DNA from: an uncultured Oscillospiraceae bacterium
Lineage (GTDB): Bacteria; Bacillota; Clostridia; Oscillospirales; Oscillospiraceae
Direction of reading: 5' to 3'
NCBI GenBank assembly: GCA_947628315.1
Contig: CANQZJ010000008.1
Location: 1 to 52,635 of the forward strand
DNA: 52,635 bases
The position numbers and the translations under genes are program-made. The notes under the pieces were generated by a model. That model worked only from the letters and a program-made list of their open reading frames with translations, was not told where the DNA came from and did not search any database. Of the stretch, positions 7,408-15,824 are shown piece by piece. Every line of letters starts with the position of its first letter. Position 1 is the first letter of the stretch.

Positions 7408-8805
7408 TTATTTCCACCCGTCGGGCAGATAGTTCGATGTGGCGGCGATCATGTCGTCCGCCAGCCGCTTCACGGCGGCGTCCTCTGCCCTGCCGCGCAC
7501 CAGCGGGTCGGTGAGGAACGCCTCGTACACCAGCTCCCGGTCGCAGTTCAGGGCCGCGTCCAGGATGCGCTTCTGGTTGGCGGCGTGGGGCCGGATCAGC
7601 GCCAGGATGTCCTCCGGCAGGGCGCCGGCGGCCACGGGGCGGATGGCGTCACGGCCGAACAGGGCGTTGGTCTCCACCACGGTACCCGCGGGCAGATCAG
7701 GGATCTGCAGGGCGTAGTTGGGCACGTTCACGTTGCTGACCACCCTTGTCAGCCCGCACAGGGCCTTGATGAGCAGGATGCCCTCCTCGCCGGTGGGCTC
7801 CAGGGCGATGTCCTCCGCCCCGCTGGCCAGACGGGCGCTGCGGGCCAGACGCTCCTTCAGGTCGGCCTTACGCCAGTCCACGGGGGTGAGGCTGAACTTC
7901 CAGCTCCGCACCGTCTCCGGATCCTTCAAATACTCTGTCCCCGGCATAAACTCCGCCAGATGGCGGTCGCCGGCGGCGGCGATGTACCCATACCGCCGGA
8001 ACAGGTCGAACTTCACCCGGTGGGCGCAGTTGAAGTGGCTGTTCATCCAGTTGTCGCTGGTGGTCTCAAAGCCCTCTTCAAAGTGGGCGTCCACAAACTC
8101 CCGGTACAGGGGGAACAGGTCGATCCCCCTATAATTGGCCGAGCTGAACCAGGTGAAGTGGTTGATGCCCAGCACGTTCACCTCGATGTCCTGCCGGGTG
8201 ACGCCCTCCACCCCCAGCACCTGCTCACAGAGGCTGGCCAGCATCGCCTGGGTGTTGAACACCTCGTGGCAGCAGCCGAAGGCCTTGATGCCGGGGAACA
8301 CATGGTACAGCGTCCGCACGCACAGGGCCATGGGGTTGGTGTAGTTGATGACCCAGGCGCCGGGGCAATGCTGTTTCACGGCCTCGGCGATCTCCACGAA
8401 CATGGGCACCGTGCGCAGGCCCCGCATGGTGCCGCCGGGGCCGGCAGTGTCTCCCACGGACTGGTAGACGCCCAGCCGCTCCGGCATATGGACGTCCACC
8501 GCCATCTCGTCAAAGGTGCCGGGCAGGATGGAGATGACCACGAAGTCGGCGCCGTCCAGCGCCTCCCCCAGGGTGGGGCTGACCACGTAATCCCACTTGC
8601 CGGCGCTCTCCGGCTTGGCCGACAGCCGGTTGCCGATGACCTTGTTGTTCTCCGCGGCGGGCCGGTCGATGTCGTAAAGGCGGATGGTGCCGCTCAGCGC
8701 GGGCTCCATGGCGAGGTCGGCCATGAACGTCCACGCCCAGCCCCGGGAGCCGCCGCCGATATAGGCGATGTTCATGCCGCTCATGCGGCCGTTTTCATAT
8801 TTCAT
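7408..8805 (-). CDS. lplD: GH4 alpha-galacturonidase (LplD type)
   Basis: A 465-residue glycoside hydrolase family 4 enzyme, which uses NAD+ and a divalent metal in a redox-elimination mechanism. The Rossmann motif IAYIGGGSRGW lies at about 13-23. The active-site motif is CHEV (residues 179-182, GCCHEVF) rather than the CHSV or CNVP of other GH4 groups; the CHEV form is reported for alpha-galacturonidases that release galacturonate from short oligogalacturonides. This agrees with the adjacent galacturonate pathway. GAGGTGAAC precedes the ATG at 8805; an internal ATG at residue 11 is possible. No signal peptide, so cytosolic. It is the last gene of the uronate operon. Confidence 0.88.
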   Translation of the reverse strand: MKYENGRMSGMNIAYIGGGSRGWAWTFMADLAMEPALSGTIRLYDIDRPAAENNKVIGNRLSAKPESAGKWDYVVSPTLGEALDGADFVVISILPGTFDEMAVDVHMPERLGVYQSVGDTAGPGGTMRGLRTVPMFVEIAEAVKQHCPGAWVINYTNPMALCVRTLYHVFPGIKAFGCCHEVFNTQAMLASLCEQVLGVEGVTRQDIEVNVLGINHFTWFSSANYRGIDLFPLYREFVDAHFEEGFETTSDNWMNSHFNCAHRVKFDLFRRYGYIAAAGDRHLAEFMPGTEYLKDPETVRSWKFSLTPVDWRKADLKERLARSARLASGAEDIALEPTGEEGILLIKALCGLTRVVSNVNVPNYALQIPDLPAGTVVETNALFGRDAIRPVAAGALPEDILALIRPHAANQKRILDAALNCDRELVYEAFLTDPLVRGRAEDAAVKRLADDMIAATSNYLPDGWK

Positions 8806-8826
8806 ACGCGTTCACCTCAAAAGGCG

Positions 8827-8851
8827 GGCCGGGGGCAGGTCGCCCCCGGCC
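8827..8851 (-). other. Intercistronic stem-loop between uxaC and lplD
   Basis: A ten-base-pair GC stem (8827-8836 with 8842-8851) and a five-base loop sit in the 67-base gap. There is no T-run on the minus strand, so it looks like an mRNA-stabilising or processing hairpin rather than a terminator. Confidence 0.6.
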
Positions 8852-8872
8852 GGCTTGTCTGTCTCAAATGGC

Positions 8873-10306
8873 TTACAGCCCGAAGTAACGGGCGGCGTTG
8901 GCGTAGGACACGCCCTCCACGATGCGCTTCAGCGCGCTCTCGATGTTGGGGTATTCGCCGCTCTCCACCCAGTTGCCCACCAGGTTGCAGAAGATGCGGC
9001 GGAAGTAGTCGTGCCGGGCATAGCTCAGGAACGAGCGGGAGTCGGTGAGCATGCCCACGAAGTTGCCCAGCAGGCCCAGATTGGCCAGGGACTTCATCTG
9101 ATCCTCCATGCCGCTCTTGGTGTCGTTGAACCACCACGCGGAGCCGTGCTGGATCTTGCCGGGGACTTCGTCGGACTGGAAGCAGCCGATCAGGGTGCCC
9201 AGCTGCTCGTTGTCGGCGGGGTTCAGGGAGTACAGAATGGTCTTGGGGCACTCGTTGGTCTCGTCCAGGGCGGCCAGCAGGTCGGCGATGTCGCCGCCGC
9301 AGGTGTTCTGGGAGATCATGTCCACGCCGGTGTCGGGGCCCAGCTTCTTGTAGAGCCGGGTGTTGGCGTTGCGCTTGCAGGAGTAGTGCAGCTGCATGGC
9401 GATGTCCAGGCGGTGGTACTCGCGGCCCAGGTGGAGCAGCACATAGGTCTGGTACCTCTCCGCCTCCTCCACGGTGATCTCCCCGCCGGCCATGACCTTC
9501 TGGAAGGCCTCGGTGGCGCACTTGGCGCAGCACTTGCGGAAGGGGATATAGTCCAGGCCGTGGTCGCTGGCCCGGCAGCCCAGGGACTTGAAAAACTCAA
9601 GGCGCTGGGTGAGGGCGGCGCACACGTCGTCCGCGCTGTCCAGAGAGGCCTTGCCTACGCTGGCCGCCAGCTTGCCGATGTACTCGGCGAAGCCGGGCTT
9701 ATTGATGTTGATGGCCTTGTCCGGGCGGAAGGAGGGGCACACCTTCACGGTGATGGAGGGATCGGCGGCGATCTTCTCGTGCCACTCCAGCGTGTCGATG
9801 GGGTCGTCGGTGGTGCCGATCATAGCCACGTTGGCCTTCTTGATGATGCCGCGCACCGTCAGGTCGGGGTCGTTGCGGAGCTTGTCGTTGACGAAGTTCC
9901 AGCACTCCTCCGCCGTCTCGGGGGTCAGGGGCTTGTTGAAGCCGAAGAACTGCCGCAGCTCCAGGTTGCACCAGTGGTACATGGGGTTGCCGATGGCCAT
10001 CTGGAGGGCCTCCACAAACTTCAGGAAACGCTCATAGTCCGGCTTGTCGCCGGTGACGTAGTCCTCGGGGGTGCCGTTGGAGCGCATCACGCGCCACTTG
10101 TAGTGGTCGCCGAAGTAAGTCCCGTCGGGGTTGCGGCCGCCCAGCCACACCTGAACCAGGTTGTCGAACCGGCGATCCTCGTAGATCTCCCGGGGAGAGA
10201 TGTGGCAGTGATAGTCCACCAGGGGCATATGCTCCGCGTAATCGTGGAACAGGTGCCTGGCGGTGTCGGTCTCCAGCAGGAAATCCTTGTCCATAAATTC
10301 TCTCAT
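8873..10306 (-). CDS. uxaC: Glucuronate/galacturonate isomerase
   Basis: A 477-residue UxaC, normal family length (about 465-475). It isomerises D-galacturonate to D-tagaturonate and D-glucuronate to D-fructuronate, the first step of uronate catabolism. The amidohydrolase-like metal-site motif VDYHCHISPREI is at about residues 29-40; the C-terminal half contains DSRSFLSYARHDYFRRI and the conserved NLVGNWVESGE. GAGGTAG lies before the ATG. In this operon the substrate is most likely galacturonate, because UxaB and UxaA are encoded upstream while the mannonate enzymes UxuA and UxuB are not seen. Cytoplasmic. Confidence 0.96.
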   Translation of the reverse strand: MREFMDKDFLLETDTARHLFHDYAEHMPLVDYHCHISPREIYEDRRFDNLVQVWLGGRNPDGTYFGDHYKWRVMRSNGTPEDYVTGDKPDYERFLKFVEALQMAIGNPMYHWCNLELRQFFGFNKPLTPETAEECWNFVNDKLRNDPDLTVRGIIKKANVAMIGTTDDPIDTLEWHEKIAADPSITVKVCPSFRPDKAININKPGFAEYIGKLAASVGKASLDSADDVCAALTQRLEFFKSLGCRASDHGLDYIPFRKCCAKCATEAFQKVMAGGEITVEEAERYQTYVLLHLGREYHRLDIAMQLHYSCKRNANTRLYKKLGPDTGVDMISQNTCGGDIADLLAALDETNECPKTILYSLNPADNEQLGTLIGCFQSDEVPGKIQHGSAWWFNDTKSGMEDQMKSLANLGLLGNFVGMLTDSRSFLSYARHDYFRRIFCNLVGNWVESGEYPNIESALKRIVEGVSYANAARYFGL

Positions 10307-10323
10307 GCCTAACTACCTCACAG

Positions 10324-11409
10324 TTACCGTTTGATGTCGTAGTTCATGTTCATCAGGCTGCGGATGGATTCCACGTCGTCGGTGATGTTGGCGTCGCCGT
10401 GGATGGTGTGCTTGATGACGCTGGACGCCACGGCGAAGTTCACCATATCCATGGGCTTGTACCCGTTCATCATGGCGTAAATCAGGCCGCTGGCAAAGGC
10501 GTCGCCGCCGCCCACACGATCCAGGATGTTGAAGGTGAACAGCTTGCTCTCGAAGGTGTGGCCCTGATACCACATGTAAGCCATCAGGCTGTTCTCGCTG
10601 CCGGAGTGGGCGTAGCGCACATGCCGGGCGAGGCACTTCAGGTTGGGGTACCGCTCGATGAACCGCTGGAACACCTCGTCCTGCTGCTCATAGCTGGGCT
10701 GAAAGGGGATATCGTCCTTCCAGTCGCCCTTGGCGTGGTCGTCCTCGTCCTTCCACAGGTGGTAGGGCTCGATGCCGAACAGCACGTCCACATAGGGCAG
10801 GCACTGGGTGCAGTAGTCCCGGGCCTCCTCCCACGTCCACAGCTTGGAGCGGAAGTTTCCGTCGAAGCTGACGGTCATACCCTTCTCCTTGGCCCGCTTG
10901 AGCATGGCCAGCATGAAGTCGGCGCAGCTCTTGGACAGGGCCGGGGTGATGCCGGAGAGGTGCAGCCAGTCAAACCCATCCAGCAGCCCTTCCAGATCCA
11001 CCTTGCTGAAATCGTACTCGGTGATGGCGCTGTGCTTGCGGTCATAGGTCACCTTGCTGGGGCGGATGCCGTAGCCCGTCTCCAGATAGTAGGTGCCCAG
11101 CCGGTGGGTGGGGGTCTCCGCATGGGAGGAGAGGATCATGGGGGTGCAGTGGACGTCGTTGGAGCGGAGCATACGCACCGCGCTCTTGCCCAGGGAATTG
11201 CTGGGCACCACGGAGAAGAAAGTGCTGTCCACCCCCAGGTTGGCCAGGGCCAGGGCAATATTGGCCTCACTGCCGCCATAGCTGATCTCAAAGCTGTTGG
11301 CCATGCGGATCTTGTCGTAGTTAGGGGGCGTCAGGCGGAGCATGATCTCACCGAACGTGAGAAACTTCTGCCCCACCGACGCCTTGGTCAGGGGATTGGA
11401 GTGCTCCAT
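10324..11409 (-). CDS. kdgK: PfkB-family 2-keto-3-deoxygluconate kinase, second copy
   Basis: A 361-residue sugar kinase predicted to phosphorylate 2-keto-3-deoxygluconate at C6. The PfkB signature is seen as YGGSEANIALALANLG near residues 44-59 and ILDRVGGGDAFASG with catalytic Asp303. The substrate loop region GTYYLETG (105-112) and the YDR-HSAI segment (122-129) match the KdgK group. It lies three bases after another kdgK-like gene but is clearly divergent from it, with a longer N-terminus and an insertion around 218-245 (DEDDHAKGDWKDDI). It has no clear ribosome site of its own and probably depends on translational coupling. It may have a different but related substrate. Confidence 0.88.
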   Translation of the reverse strand: MEHSNPLTKASVGQKFLTFGEIMLRLTPPNYDKIRMANSFEISYGGSEANIALALANLGVDSTFFSVVPSNSLGKSAVRMLRSNDVHCTPMILSSHAETPTHRLGTYYLETGYGIRPSKVTYDRKHSAITEYDFSKVDLEGLLDGFDWLHLSGITPALSKSCADFMLAMLKRAKEKGMTVSFDGNFRSKLWTWEEARDYCTQCLPYVDVLFGIEPYHLWKDEDDHAKGDWKDDIPFQPSYEQQDEVFQRFIERYPNLKCLARHVRYAHSGSENSLMAYMWYQGHTFESKLFTFNILDRVGGGDAFASGLIYAMMNGYKPMDMVNFAVASSVIKHTIHGDANITDDVESIRSLMNMNYDIKR

Positions 11410-11412
11410 GGC

Positions 11413-12441
11413 TCAGCGCTGGACGCGGCCGGAGCCGTCGCCGCCGGCCAGCTTCTCCACCTCCGCCAGGGTGGCGAAGTTGTAGTCGCCCTCGATGGAG
11501 TGCTTCAGAGCGGAGGCCGCCACGGCGAACTCCACGGCGCCCTGGGTGTCGTACCCGTTCAGTAGGGAGTAGATCAGGCCGCCGCCGAAGGAGTCGCCGC
11601 CGCCGATGCGGTCGATGATGTGCAGATGATACAGCTTGGAGAAGCAGTATTGGTTGGAGGCCACATCGTACAGCATGGCGCTCCAGTCGTTGTCGAAGGC
11701 GCTCTTGGACTCGCGCAGGGTGATGGCCACCTTCTCAAAGCCGAACTTGTCGGCCAGCTGCTTGGCAACGGACTTGTAGCCCTCCTTATTCAGCTCGCCG
11801 GCGGTGATGTCGGTGGCCTCGGCCTCGATGCCGAACACGTCCTTGGCGTCCTCCTCGTTGGAGATGCACACGTCAACGTACTGGCACAGCTCGGTCATGG
11901 CGGCGCGGGCCTGGTCACGGGTCCACAGCTTGCCGCGGTAGTTCAGGTCGCAGGAGATCTTCACGCCGTGGGCCTTGGCGGCCTTACAGGCCTGCTTGCA
12001 GGCCTCGACCATGTTGGGGCCCAGGGCCGGGGTGATGCCGGTGAAGTGGAACCAGTCGGCGCCCTCGAAGATGGCGTCCCAGTCGAAGTCGGCGGGGTCG
12101 CTCTCCTGGATGGCGGAGTGGGCGCGGTCATAGATGCACACGCTGGGCCGCTGGGAGGCGCCCTTCTCGTTGAAGTAGATGCCCACACGGTCGCCGCCGC
12201 GGACGATCTTGGAGGTATCCACGCCGTAGCGGCGCAGGGAGTTGACCGCTGCCTGGCCGATGGCGTGGGCGGGCAGCTTGGTGACGAACACGGCCTCCTG
12301 GCCGTAGTTGGCGAGGGAGACGGCCACGTTGGCCTCGCCGCCGCCGAAGGTGAACTCCAGGTGATCGGCCTGGACGAAGCGCTCATAGTTGTAGGGCTGG
12401 AGGCGAATCATCAGTTCGCCGAAGGTGACAATTTTAGCCAT
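11413..12441 (-). CDS. kdgK: PfkB-family 2-keto-3-deoxygluconate kinase, first copy
   Basis: A 342-residue PfkB kinase, expected to convert 2-keto-3-deoxygluconate (KDG) to KDPG with ATP. Landmarks are FGELMIRLQP at the N-terminus, FGGGEANVAVSLANYG (32-47), the GIYFNEKG substrate loop (87-94), YDRAHSAI (104-111) and IDRIGGGDSFGGG with catalytic Asp283. Length and motifs fit KdgK better than ribokinase or fructokinase. AGGGGGAAG precedes the ATG. It sits between the aldolase/VOC pair and the second kinase, exactly where the pathway needs it. Cytoplasmic. Confidence 0.93.
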   Translation of the reverse strand: MAKIVTFGELMIRLQPYNYERFVQADHLEFTFGGGEANVAVSLANYGQEAVFVTKLPAHAIGQAAVNSLRRYGVDTSKIVRGGDRVGIYFNEKGASQRPSVCIYDRAHSAIQESDPADFDWDAIFEGADWFHFTGITPALGPNMVEACKQACKAAKAHGVKISCDLNYRGKLWTRDQARAAMTELCQYVDVCISNEEDAKDVFGIEAEATDITAGELNKEGYKSVAKQLADKFGFEKVAITLRESKSAFDNDWSAMLYDVASNQYCFSKLYHLHIIDRIGGGDSFGGGLIYSLLNGYDTQGAVEFAVAASALKHSIEGDYNFATLAEVEKLAGGDGSGRVQR

Positions 12442-12459
12442 AATTTTCTTCCCCCTGTG

Positions 12460-12807
12460 TTAAGGTTTTTTCATCAGATGGATGGCGAAGCCCAGCACCT
12501 CGCCGTTGAGGTAGATGGCCTTCAGCACGCCCTCGGGCGTATACACGGCGCTGGACTCCTCGAAGGTGAAGCCGCGGGCCTCCAGATCCGCCTTGGCGGC
12601 GGCCACGTCCGGGGTGCCGATGCCGATGTGGCCGTGGGTGCCGCGGCCGGGCTTCTTCATGATCTCGGCAACGGTGCCGGCAAAGTTGGAGCTGTTGCCC
12701 TCTTTCACGGCAAAACCGAACAGGGCCTCCAGCTGCTTCGCGGCCGCCAGAGACTCCTCCGCGCCGGCGGCGTTGATGCCGATGTGGGCCAGCGTGTACT
12801 CAACCAT
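12460..12807 (-). CDS. VOC-superfamily protein coupled to the KDPG aldolase
   Basis: A 115-residue single-module vicinal-oxygen-chelate (glyoxalase-like) protein. The two beta-alpha-beta-beta-beta halves are visible (TLAHIGINA at the start, HGHIGIGTPDVAAAKADLEARGF in the middle, VLGFAIHL at the end). Candidate metal ligands are His8 and His65 or His67 with a glutamate. It overlaps eda by eight bases, so the two are translationally coupled. It could be an isomerase or lyase acting on a keto-deoxy sugar acid, or detoxify a dicarbonyl by-product; neither can be shown from sequence. Family call is firm, function is open. Confidence 0.85.
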   Translation of the reverse strand: MVEYTLAHIGINAAGAEESLAAAKQLEALFGFAVKEGNSSNFAGTVAEIMKKPGRGTHGHIGIGTPDVAAAKADLEARGFTFEESSAVYTPEGVLKAIYLNGEVLGFAIHLMKKP

Positions 12808-13444
12808 TGCGGGCCTCCTTGACGATGGCCACAGACTGCTTGCACAGGTCGGTGATCTCGTCCCACTTGTTGTTGTCGATCAGGTCGGCGGTGACCATGT
12901 AGGAGCCGCCGCAGGCCGCGATGACGGGGGCCTTGATGTACTCCGCCAGGTTCTTCAGGGAGATGCCGCCGGTGGGCATGACCTTGAACATGGGGAACGG
13001 GGCGCTCATGGCCTTGATCTTGGCCAGGCCGCCGGACTGCTCGGCGGGGAAGAACTTGATCAGCTCCAGGCCCAGCTTATAGGCGGTGTGGTAATCGGTG
13101 GGGGTGGTGCAGCCGGGATAGACGTTCACGCCCTTGGACTGGCAGTACTTCACGATGTCGGGATCCAGGCCGGGGGTGACGATGAACTTGGCGCCCGCCG
13201 CCAGGGCCTCGTCCACCTGGCCGGTGGTGAGGACGGTGCCGGCGCCCACCAGCATGTCGGGGCACTCCTCAGCCATCAGCTTGATGGCGGTGGCGGCGCC
13301 GGCGGCACGGAAGGTGACCTCGGCCACGGGCACGCCGCCGGCCACCAGGGCGCGGGCCAGAGGGGCCGCATCCCGCTCGGGGTGGTTCAGCTTGATCACG
13401 GGGACAACGCCGATTTCAGAGATCTGCTTGCTCAGTTCATTCAT
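12800..13444 (-). CDS. eda: KDPG/KHG aldolase
   Basis: A 214-residue class I aldolase that splits 2-keto-3-deoxy-6-phosphogluconate into pyruvate and glyceraldehyde-3-phosphate. The catalytic glutamate lies in VAEVTFR (Glu42) and the Schiff-base lysine in IKFFPAE (Lys130). VGAGTVLT (66-73), FIVTPGLD (87-94) and the phosphate-binding TGGIS complete the family pattern. Length is typical. AGGAGGAATGTCACC precedes the ATG at 13444. It ends the uronate route common to both the Uxa and the Kdu branches. Confidence 0.95.
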   Translation of the reverse strand: MNELSKQISEIGVVPVIKLNHPERDAAPLARALVAGGVPVAEVTFRAAGAATAIKLMAEECPDMLVGAGTVLTTGQVDEALAAGAKFIVTPGLDPDIVKYCQSKGVNVYPGCTTPTDYHTAYKLGLELIKFFPAEQSGGLAKIKAMSAPFPMFKVMPTGGISLKNLAEYIKAPVIAACGGSYMVTADLIDNNKWDEITDLCKQSVAIVKEARNG

Positions 13445-13468
13445 GGTGACATTCCTCCTGTAATGAAA

Positions 13469-14323
13469 TTATAGCGATTCGTATAACTGCTCCAACATAA
13501 CTCTGGCGGCCACCGCGTTATCGTTCGTGGTGTCCTCCAGGGTGGCCTGGACATAGGGCTTGCGGGCCTTCAGGAACTTCAAAATGCTCGTGTAGTCCAT
13601 CATGCCGGTGCCGGCGGCCCCGCTCTTCAAATCGTCGCCGCCGGGGACAAAGTCCTTCAGGTGGACAACGGCAATGCGGTCGCCCAGCTTATCCATGGCC
13701 TCGGCGAACAGCCGCTCCCGATCGTCCACGTTGCCGGGGTACAGCAGATTCACCGGGTCGAAGATGATGCGCAGGTTGGGGCTCTTGATGGCGTTCAGCA
13801 CCTCCACCGCCCGGTCGGGGCTGTAGACGATGTGCTTCCACACCGGTTCGATGGCAATGGTGACGCCGCAGGCCTCCGCCCGCTCCACCACCGGGGCCAT
13901 GTTGCGGATGAAGGTGTCCAGCGCCTCCTTGGTGTGGGTGTTGGAATCCATCTTGTACTCGGCGTTGGGGGAGCCGGTCTCGGTGCCCACCACGCCGGCG
14001 CCCATGAGGGCCGCCACCCGCAGGTGGCCGTAGTACTTGCTCTGGATCTCTTTCAGCTTCTCCGGGTCGGGGTGGGCCAGGTTGAGGTAGCACCCCAGCA
14101 CCGCTATATCCAGATTCTCCTTGGCGAAAACCCGCCTGGTGTGGAAGGCCAGGCCCTCCGTCAGGGAGCAGTCGTCCATGGGGAACCCCGCGATGACCTT
14201 GCCGATGGCCAGATGGACGCAGGAGAAGCCCTCCGCCCTGGCCTTGGCCGCCCGGGCCTCCATGGTCTGCTCCGCCGGGGACAGGGCGGCGTTTACGTCG
14301 TGGAGCCGGATACCGATCTGCAT
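13469..14323 (-). CDS. Sugar phosphate isomerase/epimerase-family TIM-barrel protein
   Basis: A 284-residue xylose-isomerase-like TIM barrel (AP_endonuc_2 fold). Visible elements are FSCVHLAIGK near residue 35, VTIAIEPVWKH around 155, LRIIFDPVNLLYPGN around 190 and IAVVHLKDFVPG around 220, with Glu, Asp, His and a later Glu positioned as the usual metal ligands. The substrate is not known. Its place between eda and uxaA suggests an epimerase or isomerase for a uronate-derived keto acid, perhaps feeding fructuronate or another hexuronate isomer into the route. GGGAGGAAA precedes the ATG. Confidence 0.85.
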   Translation of the reverse strand: MQIGIRLHDVNAALSPAEQTMEARAAKARAEGFSCVHLAIGKVIAGFPMDDCSLTEGLAFHTRRVFAKENLDIAVLGCYLNLAHPDPEKLKEIQSKYYGHLRVAALMGAGVVGTETGSPNAEYKMDSNTHTKEALDTFIRNMAPVVERAEACGVTIAIEPVWKHIVYSPDRAVEVLNAIKSPNLRIIFDPVNLLYPGNVDDRERLFAEAMDKLGDRIAVVHLKDFVPGGDDLKSGAAGTGMMDYTSILKFLKARKPYVQATLEDTTNDNAVAARVMLEQLYESL

Positions 14324-14339
14324 ACTGTTTCCTCCCTCG

Positions 14340-15812
14340 TTACAGGACGACCCCGTCCTTGAAAATGGAGATCTCCCGGAAGCCCTTCTCCTCCGCCCGG
14401 GTCTGCTTGCCGGAGGCCACCTCGCACACCAGCTCCATCAGATCGGCGGCGGCCTCTGGGATGGTGCGGGTGCCGTCCGCCACCACGCCGGCGTTGAAGT
14501 CGATCCAGCCGGCCTTTTTGGTGGCCAGCGGGGTGTTGGTGGCGATCTTCATGGTGGGGGCGGGGGCGCCGAAGGGGGTGCCGCGCCCCGTGGTAAACAG
14601 GATCAGGTGGGCCCCCGCGGCGGTGAGCGCCGTGGCGGACACCAAGTCGTTGCCGGGGCCGTACAGCAGGTTCAGCCCCTTCTTGGTGACCGCCTCGCCG
14701 TAGCCGATCACGTCCATGATGGGGGCGGTGCCACCCTTCTGGACGCAGCCGCAGGACTTATCCTCCAGGGTGGTGATGCCGCCCTGCTTGTTGCCGGGGC
14801 TGGGGTTGTCATAGACCACCTCGTTGTGGCTGATGAAGTAGTCCTTGAAGCCGTTGAGCATGCCGGCGGCCTTCTCAAAGACGCCCTTGTCCACGCAGCG
14901 ATCCATCAGGAAGTTCTCCGCGCCGAACATCTCGGGCACCTCTGTGAGCACTGTGGCGCCGCCCATGGCGCCCAGCATGTCGGAGAAGCGGCCCACGGTG
15001 GGGTTGGCGGTGATGCCGGACAGCCCGTCGGAGCCGCCGCACTTCATGCCCACCACCAATTCGCTCACGGGCATCTCCTCCCGCTGGAACCGGCCGGCAT
15101 ATGCGGCGCACTCTTTCAGCAGTTCGCGGCCGGCGGCCAGCTCGTCCTCCACCTCCTGGCAGGTGAGGAACTTGACCCGCTCGGGGTCATAGTCCCCCAG
15201 CTCCGCCAGGAACTGGTCGTGGGTCAGGTTCTCGCAGCCCAGGCTCAGCACCAGCACCGCGCCGGCGTTGGGATGGCGGGTCAGCGCCGCCAAAAGCTTC
15301 CGGGTCTGGGCGTGGTCGTGGCCGGTCTGGGAGCAGCCGAAGGGGTGGGTAAAGGTATACAGGCCGTCGATGGTGCCGCTCACCAGATCCTGATTCTCCC
15401 GCACCATGGCCTTGGCTACGTCGTTGACGCAGCCCACGGTGGGGATGATCCAGATCTCGTTGCGGATGGCGGCCCGGCCGTCCTTCCGGCGGTAACCCAT
15501 AAAGGTCTTGGCCGGGATGGGCTCCGGGAACACCACCTTCGGGTCGTAGGTGTACTCCACCTCGCCGGACAGATTGGTCTTCATGTTGTGGGTGTGCACC
15601 CACTGGCCGGGGGCGATGTCCTCGGTGGCGTGGCCGATGTACAGGCCGTACTTCACCACCATCTCCCCGTTGGCGATGGGCTTCAGCGCCATCTTGTGGC
15701 CCTGGGGGATGTCCTCCGCGGCGGTGACGCCCAGGAACTCCGTCCCCTTGGCGACGGGGCGCAGGGCCACCGCCACGTTGTCGGTTTCGTGGATGTGAAT
15801 GAAATCAGGCAT
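14340..15812 (-). CDS. uxaA: Altronate dehydratase
   Basis: A 490-residue UxaA that dehydrates D-altronate to 2-keto-3-deoxygluconate, using a metal centre. The N-terminal SAF domain (about 1-95, FIHIHETDNVAVALRPV) is joined to the catalytic domain with the conserved stretches GYRRKDGRAAIRN, TVGCVNDVAK, HPFGCSQTGHDHAQT and MKCGGSDGLSGITANP. Both parts are complete, so it is not one of the split SAF/catalytic pairs. AGGAGAG precedes the ATG. It directly follows uxaB by 12 bases, consistent with stepwise reduction and dehydration. Confidence 0.95.
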   Translation of the reverse strand: MPDFIHIHETDNVAVALRPVAKGTEFLGVTAAEDIPQGHKMALKPIANGEMVVKYGLYIGHATEDIAPGQWVHTHNMKTNLSGEVEYTYDPKVVFPEPIPAKTFMGYRRKDGRAAIRNEIWIIPTVGCVNDVAKAMVRENQDLVSGTIDGLYTFTHPFGCSQTGHDHAQTRKLLAALTRHPNAGAVLVLSLGCENLTHDQFLAELGDYDPERVKFLTCQEVEDELAAGRELLKECAAYAGRFQREEMPVSELVVGMKCGGSDGLSGITANPTVGRFSDMLGAMGGATVLTEVPEMFGAENFLMDRCVDKGVFEKAAGMLNGFKDYFISHNEVVYDNPSPGNKQGGITTLEDKSCGCVQKGGTAPIMDVIGYGEAVTKKGLNLLYGPGNDLVSATALTAAGAHLILFTTGRGTPFGAPAPTMKIATNTPLATKKAGWIDFNAGVVADGTRTIPEAAADLMELVCEVASGKQTRAEEKGFREISIFKDGVVL

Positions 15813-15824
15813 GGCGCTCTCCTG

